Positions 34,869 to 44,300 of a stretch of DNA of 64,000 bases are shown here, one piece after another. A program made the translations under genes and the position numbers. The stretch's first letter is position 1. Each line of letters starts with the position of its first letter. The notes under the pieces were generated by a model. It saw only the letters and a list, made by a program, of their open reading frames with translations, ran no database searches and was not told the origin of the DNA. The stretch comes from Symbiodinium natans (lineage: Eukaryota > Sar > Dinophyceae > Suessiales > Symbiodiniaceae). The stretch spans positions 98,999-162,998 of the forward strand of contig CAJNDS010000337.1 in assembly GCA_905221605.1 (NCBI GenBank), written 5' to 3'.

Positions 34869-35975
34869 GAACTACTAGATACCCCACGGACTCAGTACTC
34901 GAAGTCGTCAATGAAGTCCCGGTTCACAAGGAAGCACAGAGCTTGTGGGGGAATCGCAAATTGCGACATTGCCAGATTCTCAAAACCACCATCATGTAGC
35001 CACTGGTGCGACAGCGGTTATTCAAACCGAGGTCATCAGAAGAGGTTCGGATCACGTACTCGTTGTCAAGGACAGACAACCGACACTCAATGGCGAAAGG
35101 ATGTTGCAAGTCAGACTCCCTAGGGGGGATGAAAGATGTGCATATGCCCCATGGTGGTCAGCCAGTGGGGACTTAACAGCAAGAACAATCAAGGCAAGAC
35201 CGGCCCAGGGCACTCCATGGTGGTCAGCCAGTGGAGTAGCTCCGAGCTCTGGGTGCTCCATTCACCTTGGCGTACAAGTGCCCACCCAGAGAGGTGTCCG
35301 CGCCCGGCACAGGGGGCATATGCCCCATGGAGGTCAGCCAGTGGGGACTTAACAGCAAGAACAATCAAAGCAGGACCGGCCCAGGGCACTCCATGGTGGT
35401 CAGCCAGTGGAGTAGCTCCGAGCACAGGGTTCTCCAGTCAACCTGGCGTACAAGTGCCCACCCAGAGAGGTGCCCGCGCACGGCCAGAGGGGGGGCGAGA
35501 GTAGCTGCAGCTACCGATTCCACGGGGAGAGTCCACAGCGAGTTACCAAACCCTTAACGCCACAGGGTTTATAATGACAACGAGGAAACTCCCAGTCCAG
35601 GCATCTCACACAAGGCCACGCAACCTTGGCGCTGGCCTGCGCATCGGCACGCATCAGGTCCCTCCAAACCCAAACCCGCGAGGTACGTCGGTAAGGAGAT
35701 GGGAGGGCTCACATCACATTGGTGCCGAAGCGCAAGGATCTCCATGGTATTGCTACTTTGATCCAATCAGAGCCTTCAGGTAACATCCACGCGGGCGGGG
35801 AGCCCACTTGCCCTGCCGCAGGCCAAGCTCAGACGAGGGTGACCCTCTAGAGTCTCAAGAGGGCCAGGTTGTTCTACAAGTGGGGAATGGCTCCCTGCCA
35901 AGTCAGCGGGTGCATAATCTCCACGCATAAGTGTCCACAGCCAGCGCGCCGAACTGCTAGGTCACCCTGTGCACT
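34869..35975 (-). pseudogene. relic copies of a hydrolase-like gene (left part)
   Basis: Degenerate minus-strand sequence related to the gene at 57,973-58,842. The frame PPISLPTYLAGLGLEGPDAC (35,640-35,720) corresponds to PRISLPTYLMGLGSGG of that gene. 35,709-35,960 aligns with its segment encoding GCGHFYVENMHPLPWQGAIE. Stops and indels interrupt all frames. The start (GAACTACTAGAT...GGACTCAGTACTCGAA) matches the junction at the copia insertion site (GAACTGCTAGGT...GCACTCAGTA/CTCGAA), so at least two tandem relic units existed before copia inserted into one. Confidence 0.75.
35141..35492 (+). repeat. 176-bp tandem duplication, two units
   Basis: Units start at CATATGCCCCATGG (35,141 and 35,317) and each contains two copies of CATGGTGGTCAGCCAGTGG. 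The same motif recurs at 47,162-47,245. It is part of the relic hydrolase region. Confidence 0.9.
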
Positions 35976-35980
35976 CAGTA
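35976..35980. repeat. target-site duplication CAGTA (left)
   Basis: CAGTA directly precedes the left LTR and recurs directly after the right LTR at 46,913-46,917, as expected for copia integration. Confidence 0.95.
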
Positions 35981-36180
35981 TGTTGAAAAACGTGGTAAAC
36001 ATCATGGCTTACTTTTCCTACCACGCTCTAAAGGCAAAACAACTTTTCTCGCTTTCGACTCTTGAGCCTAAGCCAACGGTGTCAAACTCGTTCTGCTCAG
36101 ACTCAACATGCCTTAGGGCATTTGGTGTCTTTCCTACTGCACCCATTCACTGTACCTGGATACATGCTGTACACTTAACA
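35981..36180 (-). repeat. 3' LTR of the copia element
   Basis: 200 bp, TGTTGAAAAACG...CACTTAACA on the plus strand. Differs from the other LTR at T/C (GGCTTACT versus GGCTCACT) and at AA/TC (GCCAACGG versus GCCTCCGG). Confidence 0.97.
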
Positions 36181-36190
36181 CCCCGCCTCG
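36181..36190 (-). other. polypurine tract next to the 3' LTR
   Basis: On the element strand GAGGCGGGG directly precedes TGTTAAGTG, the start of the 3' LTR; expected primer site for plus-strand DNA synthesis. Confidence 0.75.
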
Positions 36191-36764
36191 GAACAGATCG
36201 AAGGCTTTAGGGCGTTCTCTTTCCTGCAGTGATTCTCACTGCTGTGCCAAAAGACGAAGAGCTGTTTCGGACTTCAAGTGTACTGAACTGGGGACATTCG
36301 TCTCCTCTAGTCCAAGGTCTTTTACCCAGTTCTTTCTGCTTTGTTTCTTGAAACATGCATAAACTCCTAACCTTGAATTTCTAGTTACACGGGCTTGTCT
36401 TAGAGTCCTCATCTTGTGAGTCTCAGCCCTGTGGCCAGCCTATGGCTCTTGTGTGGTCTTCTCTTTTACCTAACCATCTTCTTTCTTCAACTGTTCTTGC
36501 CTCTACCTGGCTGCACCTTACACTCCTAGTCCTGCTTCGTGAAACTCTTCGTGAAACTACTTTCTTCTTGGTGAAACTCGTGTGAATATCACAAGGCGTA
36601 TTGGGGTCCTTGCTTATTCAAAAACATTCGTTGTACCTACTTTGTACTTCGTGCAATGTTCGGGGTGCTCGAACTTCTATGTACACAGCTTCAGAAAATC
36701 TATACATGCTTCACGCTGCGTTCAGTCGTCACCCTTCTCGGTGCTTCTTGCTGGCTTCTTCTTC

Positions 36765-38371
36765 TTACCAGCCTTTCTTGCCACCACCACCATACTTCCA
36801 TTTCCCTTTTCCTTGGTACTTCCCTTTCGGGGCGTAGTGGTAGTAGGCGTAGTCTGCGTCCCAGTAGTTCTGGCTCCAACCGTCGTCGGCGTACCAGTCC
36901 TGCTGCTGGTGCCAACTTTCTTGCTGCCAGTCTTCTTGCTCTCGACTTCTTCTTCCTCGCTTTCCTTCTTGCTGCACCTCAGGCTCATCTCTCTCTCTTC
37001 TTATTTCTGTGGGGCTCTCCCACCTTCCTGTCTTCTTGAAGTGCTTGGTCACGAGGTTCCAGTCTTCGGCACCTTTGATCTGCGCTCCTTTCACCTGCGC
37101 TGATCCTTTCTGATCGAGCCGAACTGCTCGATACTCATTCGTGTCTTTGCAATACTCCCAGATCCAACCACAATCTGTGAACGTGACCACATTCCATCTG
37201 CCCTTTGTGTTCTTGCTACCTTTCTCTCCTCTCTGCGGTGGTTCTCGGGGCTGCTCTTCTTCTTGCTCTCTTCTTTCTTCTGTTCCTGCTGCTCCTCCTT
37301 CTTCTTTTCCTTCTTCTTTTCCTTCTTCGCTCGACTCTGCAAAGTCGGGCGGTGGCTTGTATCCTTTCTTTGTCCACCAGTTTGGATCATACCACTGGCC
37401 TTTGATCCTGACCCACAATGCTCCTTTGTGGATCTGCCACACATTGCCTTCTGCATCCTTCTTTCCTTCTGCTCCTAGTGTGGGCTTTCCATCTTCAGAT
37501 CCTGAATCTTCAACTTCAACGACTTCAATCTCCTTCATTCCTTCTCGTTCCTTCTCTGCCTGAATTTCCGCCTGGGTCTTTCGCTCCTGTGCTTCCTTCA
37601 ACTCCTTCTTTGCCTTCTCCTTCTCTTCCTTCGTCGCTTCTTGGGCTTCCTGCTCCTTTCTTCTCATCTCCTCATAGGCCTCTAACTTTGCTCTTTGCTT
37701 CTTCGCCTTCTCCTTCGCGATTGCCTCGTTCCTTTCATCTTCCTTCTCCTGTGCTTCCTTCTCCTCTGTGCTTTCCTTTCCTGTGCTTCCTTCTCCTCTT
37801 GTGCTTTCCTCTCTTGTGCTTCCTTCTCCTCTTGGGCCTTCCTTTCTTGTGCTTCTTTCTCCTCTTGTGCCTTCTTCTCCTTTGCCTTCTTCTTCTCCTC
37901 TTGTGCTTTCCTTTCCTGTGCTTCCTTCTCCTCCTGTGCTTTCCTTTCCTGTGCTTCCTTCTCCTCCTGTGCTTTCCTTTCCTGTGCTGCCTTCTCCTGG
38001 GCATCTTTCTCCTCCTGGGCCTTCTTTGCCTGCTCCTTTTGTCTCATTGCTTCGGCTTTCTTGTCTGTCTCCTCTTTCCTCTTTTGTCGTTCTGCTGCTT
38101 CAATCTTCTCCTCGTTGGCTTTCCTGATCTCTGCATTGATCTTGTCTTCCTCCTCTCTTCTTTGTTCTGCTGCTTCTAGCTCTTCTGCTTCTCTCTTTCT
38201 CTCCTCTGCTTCTTTCTTCATGTGCTTCGTGATCATGTCGTAGTCCTTCTTCAACTGCTCTCTCACCTCTTTGGCGTCTTGCTTGTAAACTTCTTTCTGC
38301 GTCTCTAGATCTTCTTTCTCTTTCTCCAGGCAGAGCTTTCCTCTCTGCTTCGGCTTCACTGTACTTCGCAA
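36765..38371 (-). CDS. copia polyprotein C-terminal extension (coiled coil and Trp/Gly-rich tail)
   Basis: Continuation of the RT-RNase H frame in two further frames. 37,682-38,371 encodes a long charged coiled coil with tandem QEEKEAQERKA units; it joins the previous frame near 38,345 (ERKAL to LEKEKEDLE) by a +1 step. 36,765-37,667 continues by a -1 step near 37,735 (EKEDERNEAIAKEKAKKQ) and encodes more coiled coil, then a compact region (NVWQIHKGALWVRIKGQWYD; NVVTFTDCGWIWEYCKDTNE), and a Tyr/Gly/Lys-rich tail ending KYGGGGKKGW and TAA. The two shifts lie in repetitive GAA/GAG sequence and could be mutations or assembly errors. The tail may bind RNA or assemble particles; this is inference. 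Standard copia proteins end soon after RNase H. Confidence 0.6.
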
Positions 38372-41321
38372 CCACCTTCGCCTTCAAAGCAAATGCTTGG
38401 TCACGATCTTCTTCTGCTTCCTTCGCCTTTTCTTCTGCTTCTTCTCTCTTCAACTTTTCTTTCTCCAAGGCACGTTCTTGCTTCTCCATCTTCGCGATCA
38501 GCTCGTCGAACTTCTTCTTCACGGTCTCGTCGTCTTCGAGGACACCTTGCGAGCTCTTCTCTTTGTCTTCTTCTTCTTTCTTCTTTGTGACTTCACCTTC
38601 AGGCTTCTCTTCTTTGGGCTTCTCTTCTTTCTCACCCTTCTTCTCTTTCTTCTGGTTCACTGCCAAGTAGACAATGATCGTCACCAGGACAACAATCACA
38701 GCCATGCACACGGGCATCAACATCTCAAGCTCAGGCATGCTCGTGAAAACATGTGAAAACTTCATGCTGCTGTTGCTGCTGTGACCATGTAAAACTTCTT
38801 GTTCACCTTCTTGAAGTTCTTGAGGTGGCTCTTGAGCTGTAGAAAACGGACCAAACACAAAACTCATCAACTGCATGCAAAAATATCTTCGTGCTACAAA
38901 ATCTCCTTCTTGCTGACCTGCAGATTCAACTGCAAAACCAAAAGCTGACAATAACGTCAAACCAAGTCTGCTTCCGGATACCTTTGTCAATCTTCTGACT
39001 GTAGCTGTGCTCTCTGCGGCCATTCGTTCTTCACGACCGATTGCTTCTCGATCATCATGAACTTGAAGGATGTTCAAAAGTAGCTTCATTCTCGATGCGT
39101 TGAGGGGCTTGGTCCCTAAGTCGGCAGGGTTGAAAACAGTGCTCACTGCCTTCACGCTGCATAGGCCGTTTCTGGTAACTTCTTGCAACCAGAGCATTCT
39201 CGTTGCTAAGTGCTTGATACGACCAACACCTTGCCGGTGCACAATGCCACGCGCTGCACTGCTGTCTGTGTACGCCTTCATTCGCGCTGCTTTGCCAGAA
39301 AGGAACTCTACGGCTTCTCGAATGCCAATTCCTTCTGCGACAGCACCAGTGAGTGCGTAGTACTCGGACTCGCCACTGGAAAGTGCCACAGTTTTCTGCG
39401 TTCTTGAGTAAGAAAACGCATACTGGCCGTCCAGGAAGATGACTCCTCCTGATACAGATTTCCGGCTGCTCTTGTTGCCGGCCCAGTCGGCGTCAGAAAA
39501 TACTTCGACCAGGTGACTGCCACTCTCGATGCTCTTCTCGTTCTCATTCTCGGAATCTTGCTCCAAATTCTTGCTTCTTTGCAAGGTTGCCGTTCCAGGT
39601 CTCCCTGCTGTGTAGCAAACCGCATAGCCTGCAGTCTTCTTCAGATACAACGCGCAATGCTCGAGCTCTTTCTGCTTCTTCTGCGTAGGAGCCTTCATTC
39701 CAGTTGCCAAATTTCGGACTGCATACTGGATGTCAGGACGATCTTGGGCAAGATATAGCAGTATACCGACACAACTTCGGTACACATTCTTCTTGTTCTC
39801 GTCCAGCTCTTTTGTCTCATCGGTGTTCTGCACATTTCCTGCTGCAGGGGTAGCTTTCTCTCTTCTCGATCCAAGGCGTAGCTTTTCAAGGAGCTTGGTG
39901 ACATACTTGGTGTCAGGGCGGACAAACAACTTTCCGTCTTCATAGCTATACCTTCTCTTGAGAAAACGCACAGACTGCTTGGAAAATCCATTGCGATAAT
40001 CTTCTTCTGTCAGAAAAGGTCCTTCTACTTGTAGCTTCACCTTCTTCGCTAAAGCTTCGAGGACGGGCTTCACCACTGCTGCTTTTCCTGCTACTTGAAG
40101 GTCATCGACATGTACGATGCAAACGGATACGACCTTGCCGTTCTTGATCAAGCGAAACAACGCTGGATTTGCGACGCTTTTCTCATAGCCTTCTTGCTGC
40201 AAAAGTTCTGCGCAAAATTCGCTCCACAGAAGACTAGCATCTCTTTGTCCAGGAAGGACACGACCAAGACGCCAGCATTTGGCTTCCATTCCGTGTACTG
40301 CTTGACTTCCTTTTCCTCGTGGAATCTTGCAGTGTACAGGTCTCTTCTGGGGAACCTGCAAAAATGCATCTTTGATGTCAAGCGACCAAATACTCCATCG
40401 ATTTGCCAATGCCAAAATTGGAATCAGCTTCGTCAACGACGGAGAGGTAGCTGGGCTGAAAACATCTTCTCGCTTCGAGTTGTTATACTCTCTTGCTACC
40501 AGCCTTGCTCTTCTCTGCCAGCATCTTCGTGGCTTCAGGGCTTCATGAGGAACTTCTTGTTGCCCTTCAGGGATCTCATTCTCGCAGATGACGTTTTCTG
40601 ACTCCCGAAATCTCCAGTCGAAAACCAGCTTTGTTGTCAACCAAACAACTTCTTTGTTCTCTTCTTGCTCCATGGGCACCTCTTCTATGACACCCATCTT
40701 TGTCAATCTGGAAACTTCTTTTCCTGCTGCGGCATCGTCAAAGATCTCGAGGTCTTCTTCTGCGAGTTGAGGAGGTCCTGCTTCCTCTGAGAAGAAACTT
40801 TCTGGAAGGACTTGAACTTCTTCTTGTTGCTCTTCATCGCTCCATTCATCCTCTGTCTCAAAGTCACCAGCTTCACTGCCTGCAAAGCAATCTTCTTCTT
40901 CGTCCGACCTCTCATCATTGTCGGGCATTCTTTCTGCTCTCATCACCGAAGACGATGCTCCAGGTCCAAACCTGGGAAGCTCAACTCTTGTTCTTGGGAT
41001 CTTGCTTGGTGAACCAACACATTCGAAGTCTGGTCTGCTTTCTCGATCCATCTTTGCTTCTTCAGGAACTTCTTCTCTTTCATCTTCATGCTCGGAAACC
41101 ATATCTGCAAGAGGATCATGCTCATCATGGACAAGTTCAAATTCTTGAAGCAGTTCTTCTGCATCTCTTCTTGCTTTCTCTTCATCACTTGTTGGAGGAT
41201 CAGAGGCGGCTTCGTCTGCAACTTCATCTTCAAGGCTTTTTTCGTTCTTCACCTGCTGCAACTGCTGGAAGAACAATCTGCGGAGAAACCAATCTTTTCT
41301 GAGGTAGTACTCGGCTGCCAA
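38100..41321 (-). CDS. copia RT-RNase H with C-terminal membrane helix
   Basis: A 1,073-codon frame overlapping the integrase frame by 92 nt in the +1 frame. It begins with TTG and not ATG, so it is probably translated by frameshift or was once fused. Residues about 1-200 are acidic linker. RT follows, with SLDIKDAFLQVP near residue 312 and IVHVDDLQVAG near 403 (VDD catalytic pair, His instead of the usual Tyr). RNase H has SDADWAG (about 608), SSGESEYYAL (about 650) and YTDSSAA (about 685), all catalytic acids present, and ends with FNPADLGTKPL. Unusually, a hydrophobic helix (VCMAVIVVLVTIIVYLAV, about 868-886) and a Lys/Glu-rich coiled coil follow. The last 80 codons before 38,100 are out of frame relative to the continued coiled coil. 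Confidence 0.93.
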   Translation of the reverse strand: MAAEYYLRKDWFLRRLFFQQLQQVKNEKSLEDEVADEAASDPPTSDEEKARRDAEELLQEFELVHDEHDPLADMVSEHEDEREEVPEEAKMDRESRPDFECVGSPSKIPRTRVELPRFGPGASSSVMRAERMPDNDERSDEEEDCFAGSEAGDFETEDEWSDEEQQEEVQVLPESFFSEEAGPPQLAEEDLEIFDDAAAGKEVSRLTKMGVIEEVPMEQEENKEVVWLTTKLVFDWRFRESENVICENEIPEGQQEVPHEALKPRRCWQRRARLVAREYNNSKREDVFSPATSPSLTKLIPILALANRWSIWSLDIKDAFLQVPQKRPVHCKIPRGKGSQAVHGMEAKCWRLGRVLPGQRDASLLWSEFCAELLQQEGYEKSVANPALFRLIKNGKVVSVCIVHVDDLQVAGKAAVVKPVLEALAKKVKLQVEGPFLTEEDYRNGFSKQSVRFLKRRYSYEDGKLFVRPDTKYVTKLLEKLRLGSRREKATPAAGNVQNTDETKELDENKKNVYRSCVGILLYLAQDRPDIQYAVRNLATGMKAPTQKKQKELEHCALYLKKTAGYAVCYTAGRPGTATLQRSKNLEQDSENENEKSIESGSHLVEVFSDADWAGNKSSRKSVSGGVIFLDGQYAFSYSRTQKTVALSSGESEYYALTGAVAEGIGIREAVEFLSGKAARMKAYTDSSAARGIVHRQGVGRIKHLATRMLWLQEVTRNGLCSVKAVSTVFNPADLGTKPLNASRMKLLLNILQVHDDREAIGREERMAAESTATVRRLTKVSGSRLGLTLLSAFGFAVESAGQQEGDFVARRYFCMQLMSFVFGPFSTAQEPPQELQEGEQEVLHGHSSNSSMKFSHVFTSMPELEMLMPVCMAVIVVLVTIIVYLAVNQKKEKKGEKEEKPKEEKPEGEVTKKKEEEDKEKSSQGVLEDDETVKKKFDELIAKMEKQERALEKEKLKREEAEEKAKEAEEDRDQAFALKAKVVAKYSEAEAERKALPGERERRSRDAERSLQARRQRGERAVEEGLRHDHEAHEERSRGEKERSRRARSSRTKKRGGRQDQCRDQESQRGED

Positions 41322-44300
41322 GTGTGTTGTTCTTGATCGACCAAGTGAAAACGTTCACGCTGCTGATGGCCTTCGCGTCGTAAGCTTCACCAACTGGTCT
41401 CGCACTTCTTGATGCGTGAATGCCATCGCTCTGGAAAGTAAGCCACATTCCAGATTCAGTCTTGCCGAGGAACACTCCGAACGTCCACAAACGGTCACCT
41501 TTGCGCTTCGGTCTCAAGCGTTTCACCATAATCGTGCTTGCAAATGGTACGAGTTCTTCTCGATACGGTTGGCCTGTCATGAATTCATACGGTGTCTTTC
41601 CTGTGGCTGAGGACCGATGAAAACGGTTGAGTAGCCACGCAGAGTGTCGCATTGCCCACGACATCAGTGGGTGTTCATGGCTAAGAGGAAGTTCTGTCTT
41701 CACTCTGACCTCATCCAGGATACAATTCGCATGCCTTCTGACTGTTTGGACTGCACGCTCGGCCAAACCATTGCTTTCGTGATCATGGGGTACACTTGAA
41801 AGAAGTGTAGTGCTCAGGCCATGCGCTCCACGCATTTTCTGGAGTGCAATCTTCAAGCTTCTGCAAACACCTTCATTGTCTGCCTTCACATTGATTTCTG
41901 AGTACCCAAGCTGCAGTGTAGCTGTAGTCAACGCTTCGGTCATGTGCCTCAGCGCATCTGCGCCTCCTCTTCTTGCTACGGGCACGGCGACAAACCACTT
42001 GGACCATGCATCATTCGCTATTAGCGTGACCATGGGCTGCGCCTCAGAGCTGCTCGTTGAGGTGTACGCAAAGTCGAAACAGAGTGTTGACTTGCTGCTC
42101 TCTTCAGCGGGGGAGCGAGTCAATTCGCTCTTCCGATGCTGATTTTCTTTCGCCCGTGTGGCGACGCAATGCTCACACCAGCCAGCAAATGGCAGGTGCG
42201 TCAGGTTGTGTAGCATCACTTCCTGCTCATTGGGGCGTTCTTCGCGCTTCCTCATCAGCGGCGCGACCTGCGCTTCATACTGCCTGCGCCCGAGGGCTAG
42301 GCTGTCTGTCGCTTCGCGCTCCTGAGCTGCGCGAGACAAGCGCTTCAGCATCTGTTCTTTGCTGCCACTGCTTGGTACTTCAAATTCACGACAAAGTTGA
42401 CGTAAAATCTGCACGCTGCTATTCTTGCTGTACTCATAGCCATCGTAGGTGAACACAAGAGAATCTCGTTCAACTTCACCTCGAGGGGCTTCTTCCATAT
42501 GCACATCTTCTGGGAGGAAACTTTTCTTTTCTTCTTCAAGCTTCTGTCTCTTTGCCTCCTGCTCTTGTGCACTGCTTCTTCTATCTTCACGAACAGGCTC
42601 TTTGAGACGAAATCTGGTCTGACCATACCACGGCAAAGCGAATGCTTCTTCAGGAGGTTCTGTGTCTCTGCTCCAATCATCTTCGTAACCATACAAATTC
42701 GTGGCATAGACACACTCGCCAATAGTGTATCTCCAGGACGTCAAATTCTCAATGTCCGTGGGCATTCCAGCTACGTTCTCAGGGTTGAACTTGTGGGTGC
42801 GCGGCGTGTTGTGGTACCGCACAAGTTCCGTACCAGCCTTCTCGATGCTCCAAGTGTCGCTGGTTCTTGCTTCTTGTTCTTGGCGTTCATCTTTCTTCAA
42901 GGGGATACCCAAGACATTCAGCGGGATAACTCGTGACGACAATGCTGTCACCACTTCAAATTCCCCGCCTGCGCTGATATCCTCAAACGGGTCCATCTTC
43001 TGCGCATACTTCTTGCACACTTCAACGGCTTTCCATGTACCATCTTCTGTCTTGATCATCGTGCTTCTGTACGGAAAATCCTCCGTACGGTACATGTCCG
43101 TGGGATCTTTGTACTTCGACTGCGCCGGGGAGTAGTGCACAACCACAATGCTGTCTGTATCATGCCAGCCAGGTTCTTGCTTTCTTGCTGCATCAGCTAT
43201 GTGGGAGTTCAGCTGAATGACGGTGCGAACGTGTTCCTGCTCCAGGTTCACATAGGCTTCGCTCTCATACCTCTTTCCTGCTTGCAAATAAGCATAAGTA
43301 GCCAGCGAGTTCTTGTGGTAGTGAACAGGGATGTCTGACATTCCGTCTGACAACATCAAGCCATCATCCTTCTTGACAATCTCCCAGCCATTCTTGAGTA
43401 GCTTTCCGACTGCCAACAAAGGATTGACCACATTCGCAACGATGAAGCATTCTTGCATCTTGACTGCTTCTTGCTTCGAGCTGAACATAGTCAAGTTGAT
43501 TGCTCTCTTTCCTTTTACAGGAATCTTTCTTCCTTGTGCGTCTCTGATGCCTGAATCGTTCTTCTTCTTCACAGGCACTCCCTCTTTGCCAAGCCACAGA
43601 GGAATGAGGCTGACATCGGCGCCACTGTCCAAGATCACTTCTATCTTCTCATAGACAGGACTGCTCTCATAAAATGATTCTTGGACTGCACGGACACAAA
43701 GGTTGCAATCTTCTTCGTGCTCACAACCATCTTTCCACCACAACATCAAAGGATCATCTTCTTCTTGGTGCTCGTGTTCTTCTTCTTCTTGCTCTGCATC
43801 GCTAAGCTGAAATTCTTCAACACGTAGCACACGACCAAAATAGTCAATCTCAAGTTCTTCTTCTGCCTCCGTGTCGACTTCGAAAACTTCTGGATACTGT
43901 TGTGGAGGATCTCCAATGTGGATCATGGAGATTTGACGCACGGTCTTTGCTTGGTTCCTGCTGACGCTCGTCACGTTCGTGGTGCTTGACGTGCTTGGTG
44001 CTGCAGTAGAACTGGCTGCTGTGGTACTTTGCTGGTCGTCGTTCACGTTTCGAACATCACCAAAATCTCTCTGCTTCTGTCTGCATTGGGCTTCAAAGTG
44101 ACCAGGCTTTCCACAGTAATGACAACACTGAGGACCAAAGCTTGCTTTTCCGCGTCCTTTTCCAAATCCACGACCAAATCCTTTTCCACGACCAAAACGA
44201 CCGCGACCTCGACCACGACCTTTTCCTCTTCCTCGTCCTTTGGAGTTGTAGCCGTAGTCGTTGCCATACTTGCCTTTTCCTTTGGACTTTCCTTTCCTCC

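Noticed and set aside
37200-38250. Leu/Phe/Ser-rich plus-strand ORFs up to 253 codons
   Set aside because: Antisense of the Lys/Glu-rich coiled coil of the copia polyprotein.
41230-41260. Classical -1 frameshift heptamer A-AAA-AAG at the end of the integrase frame
   Set aside because: The RT frame is +1, not -1, so this heptamer cannot explain the fusion.
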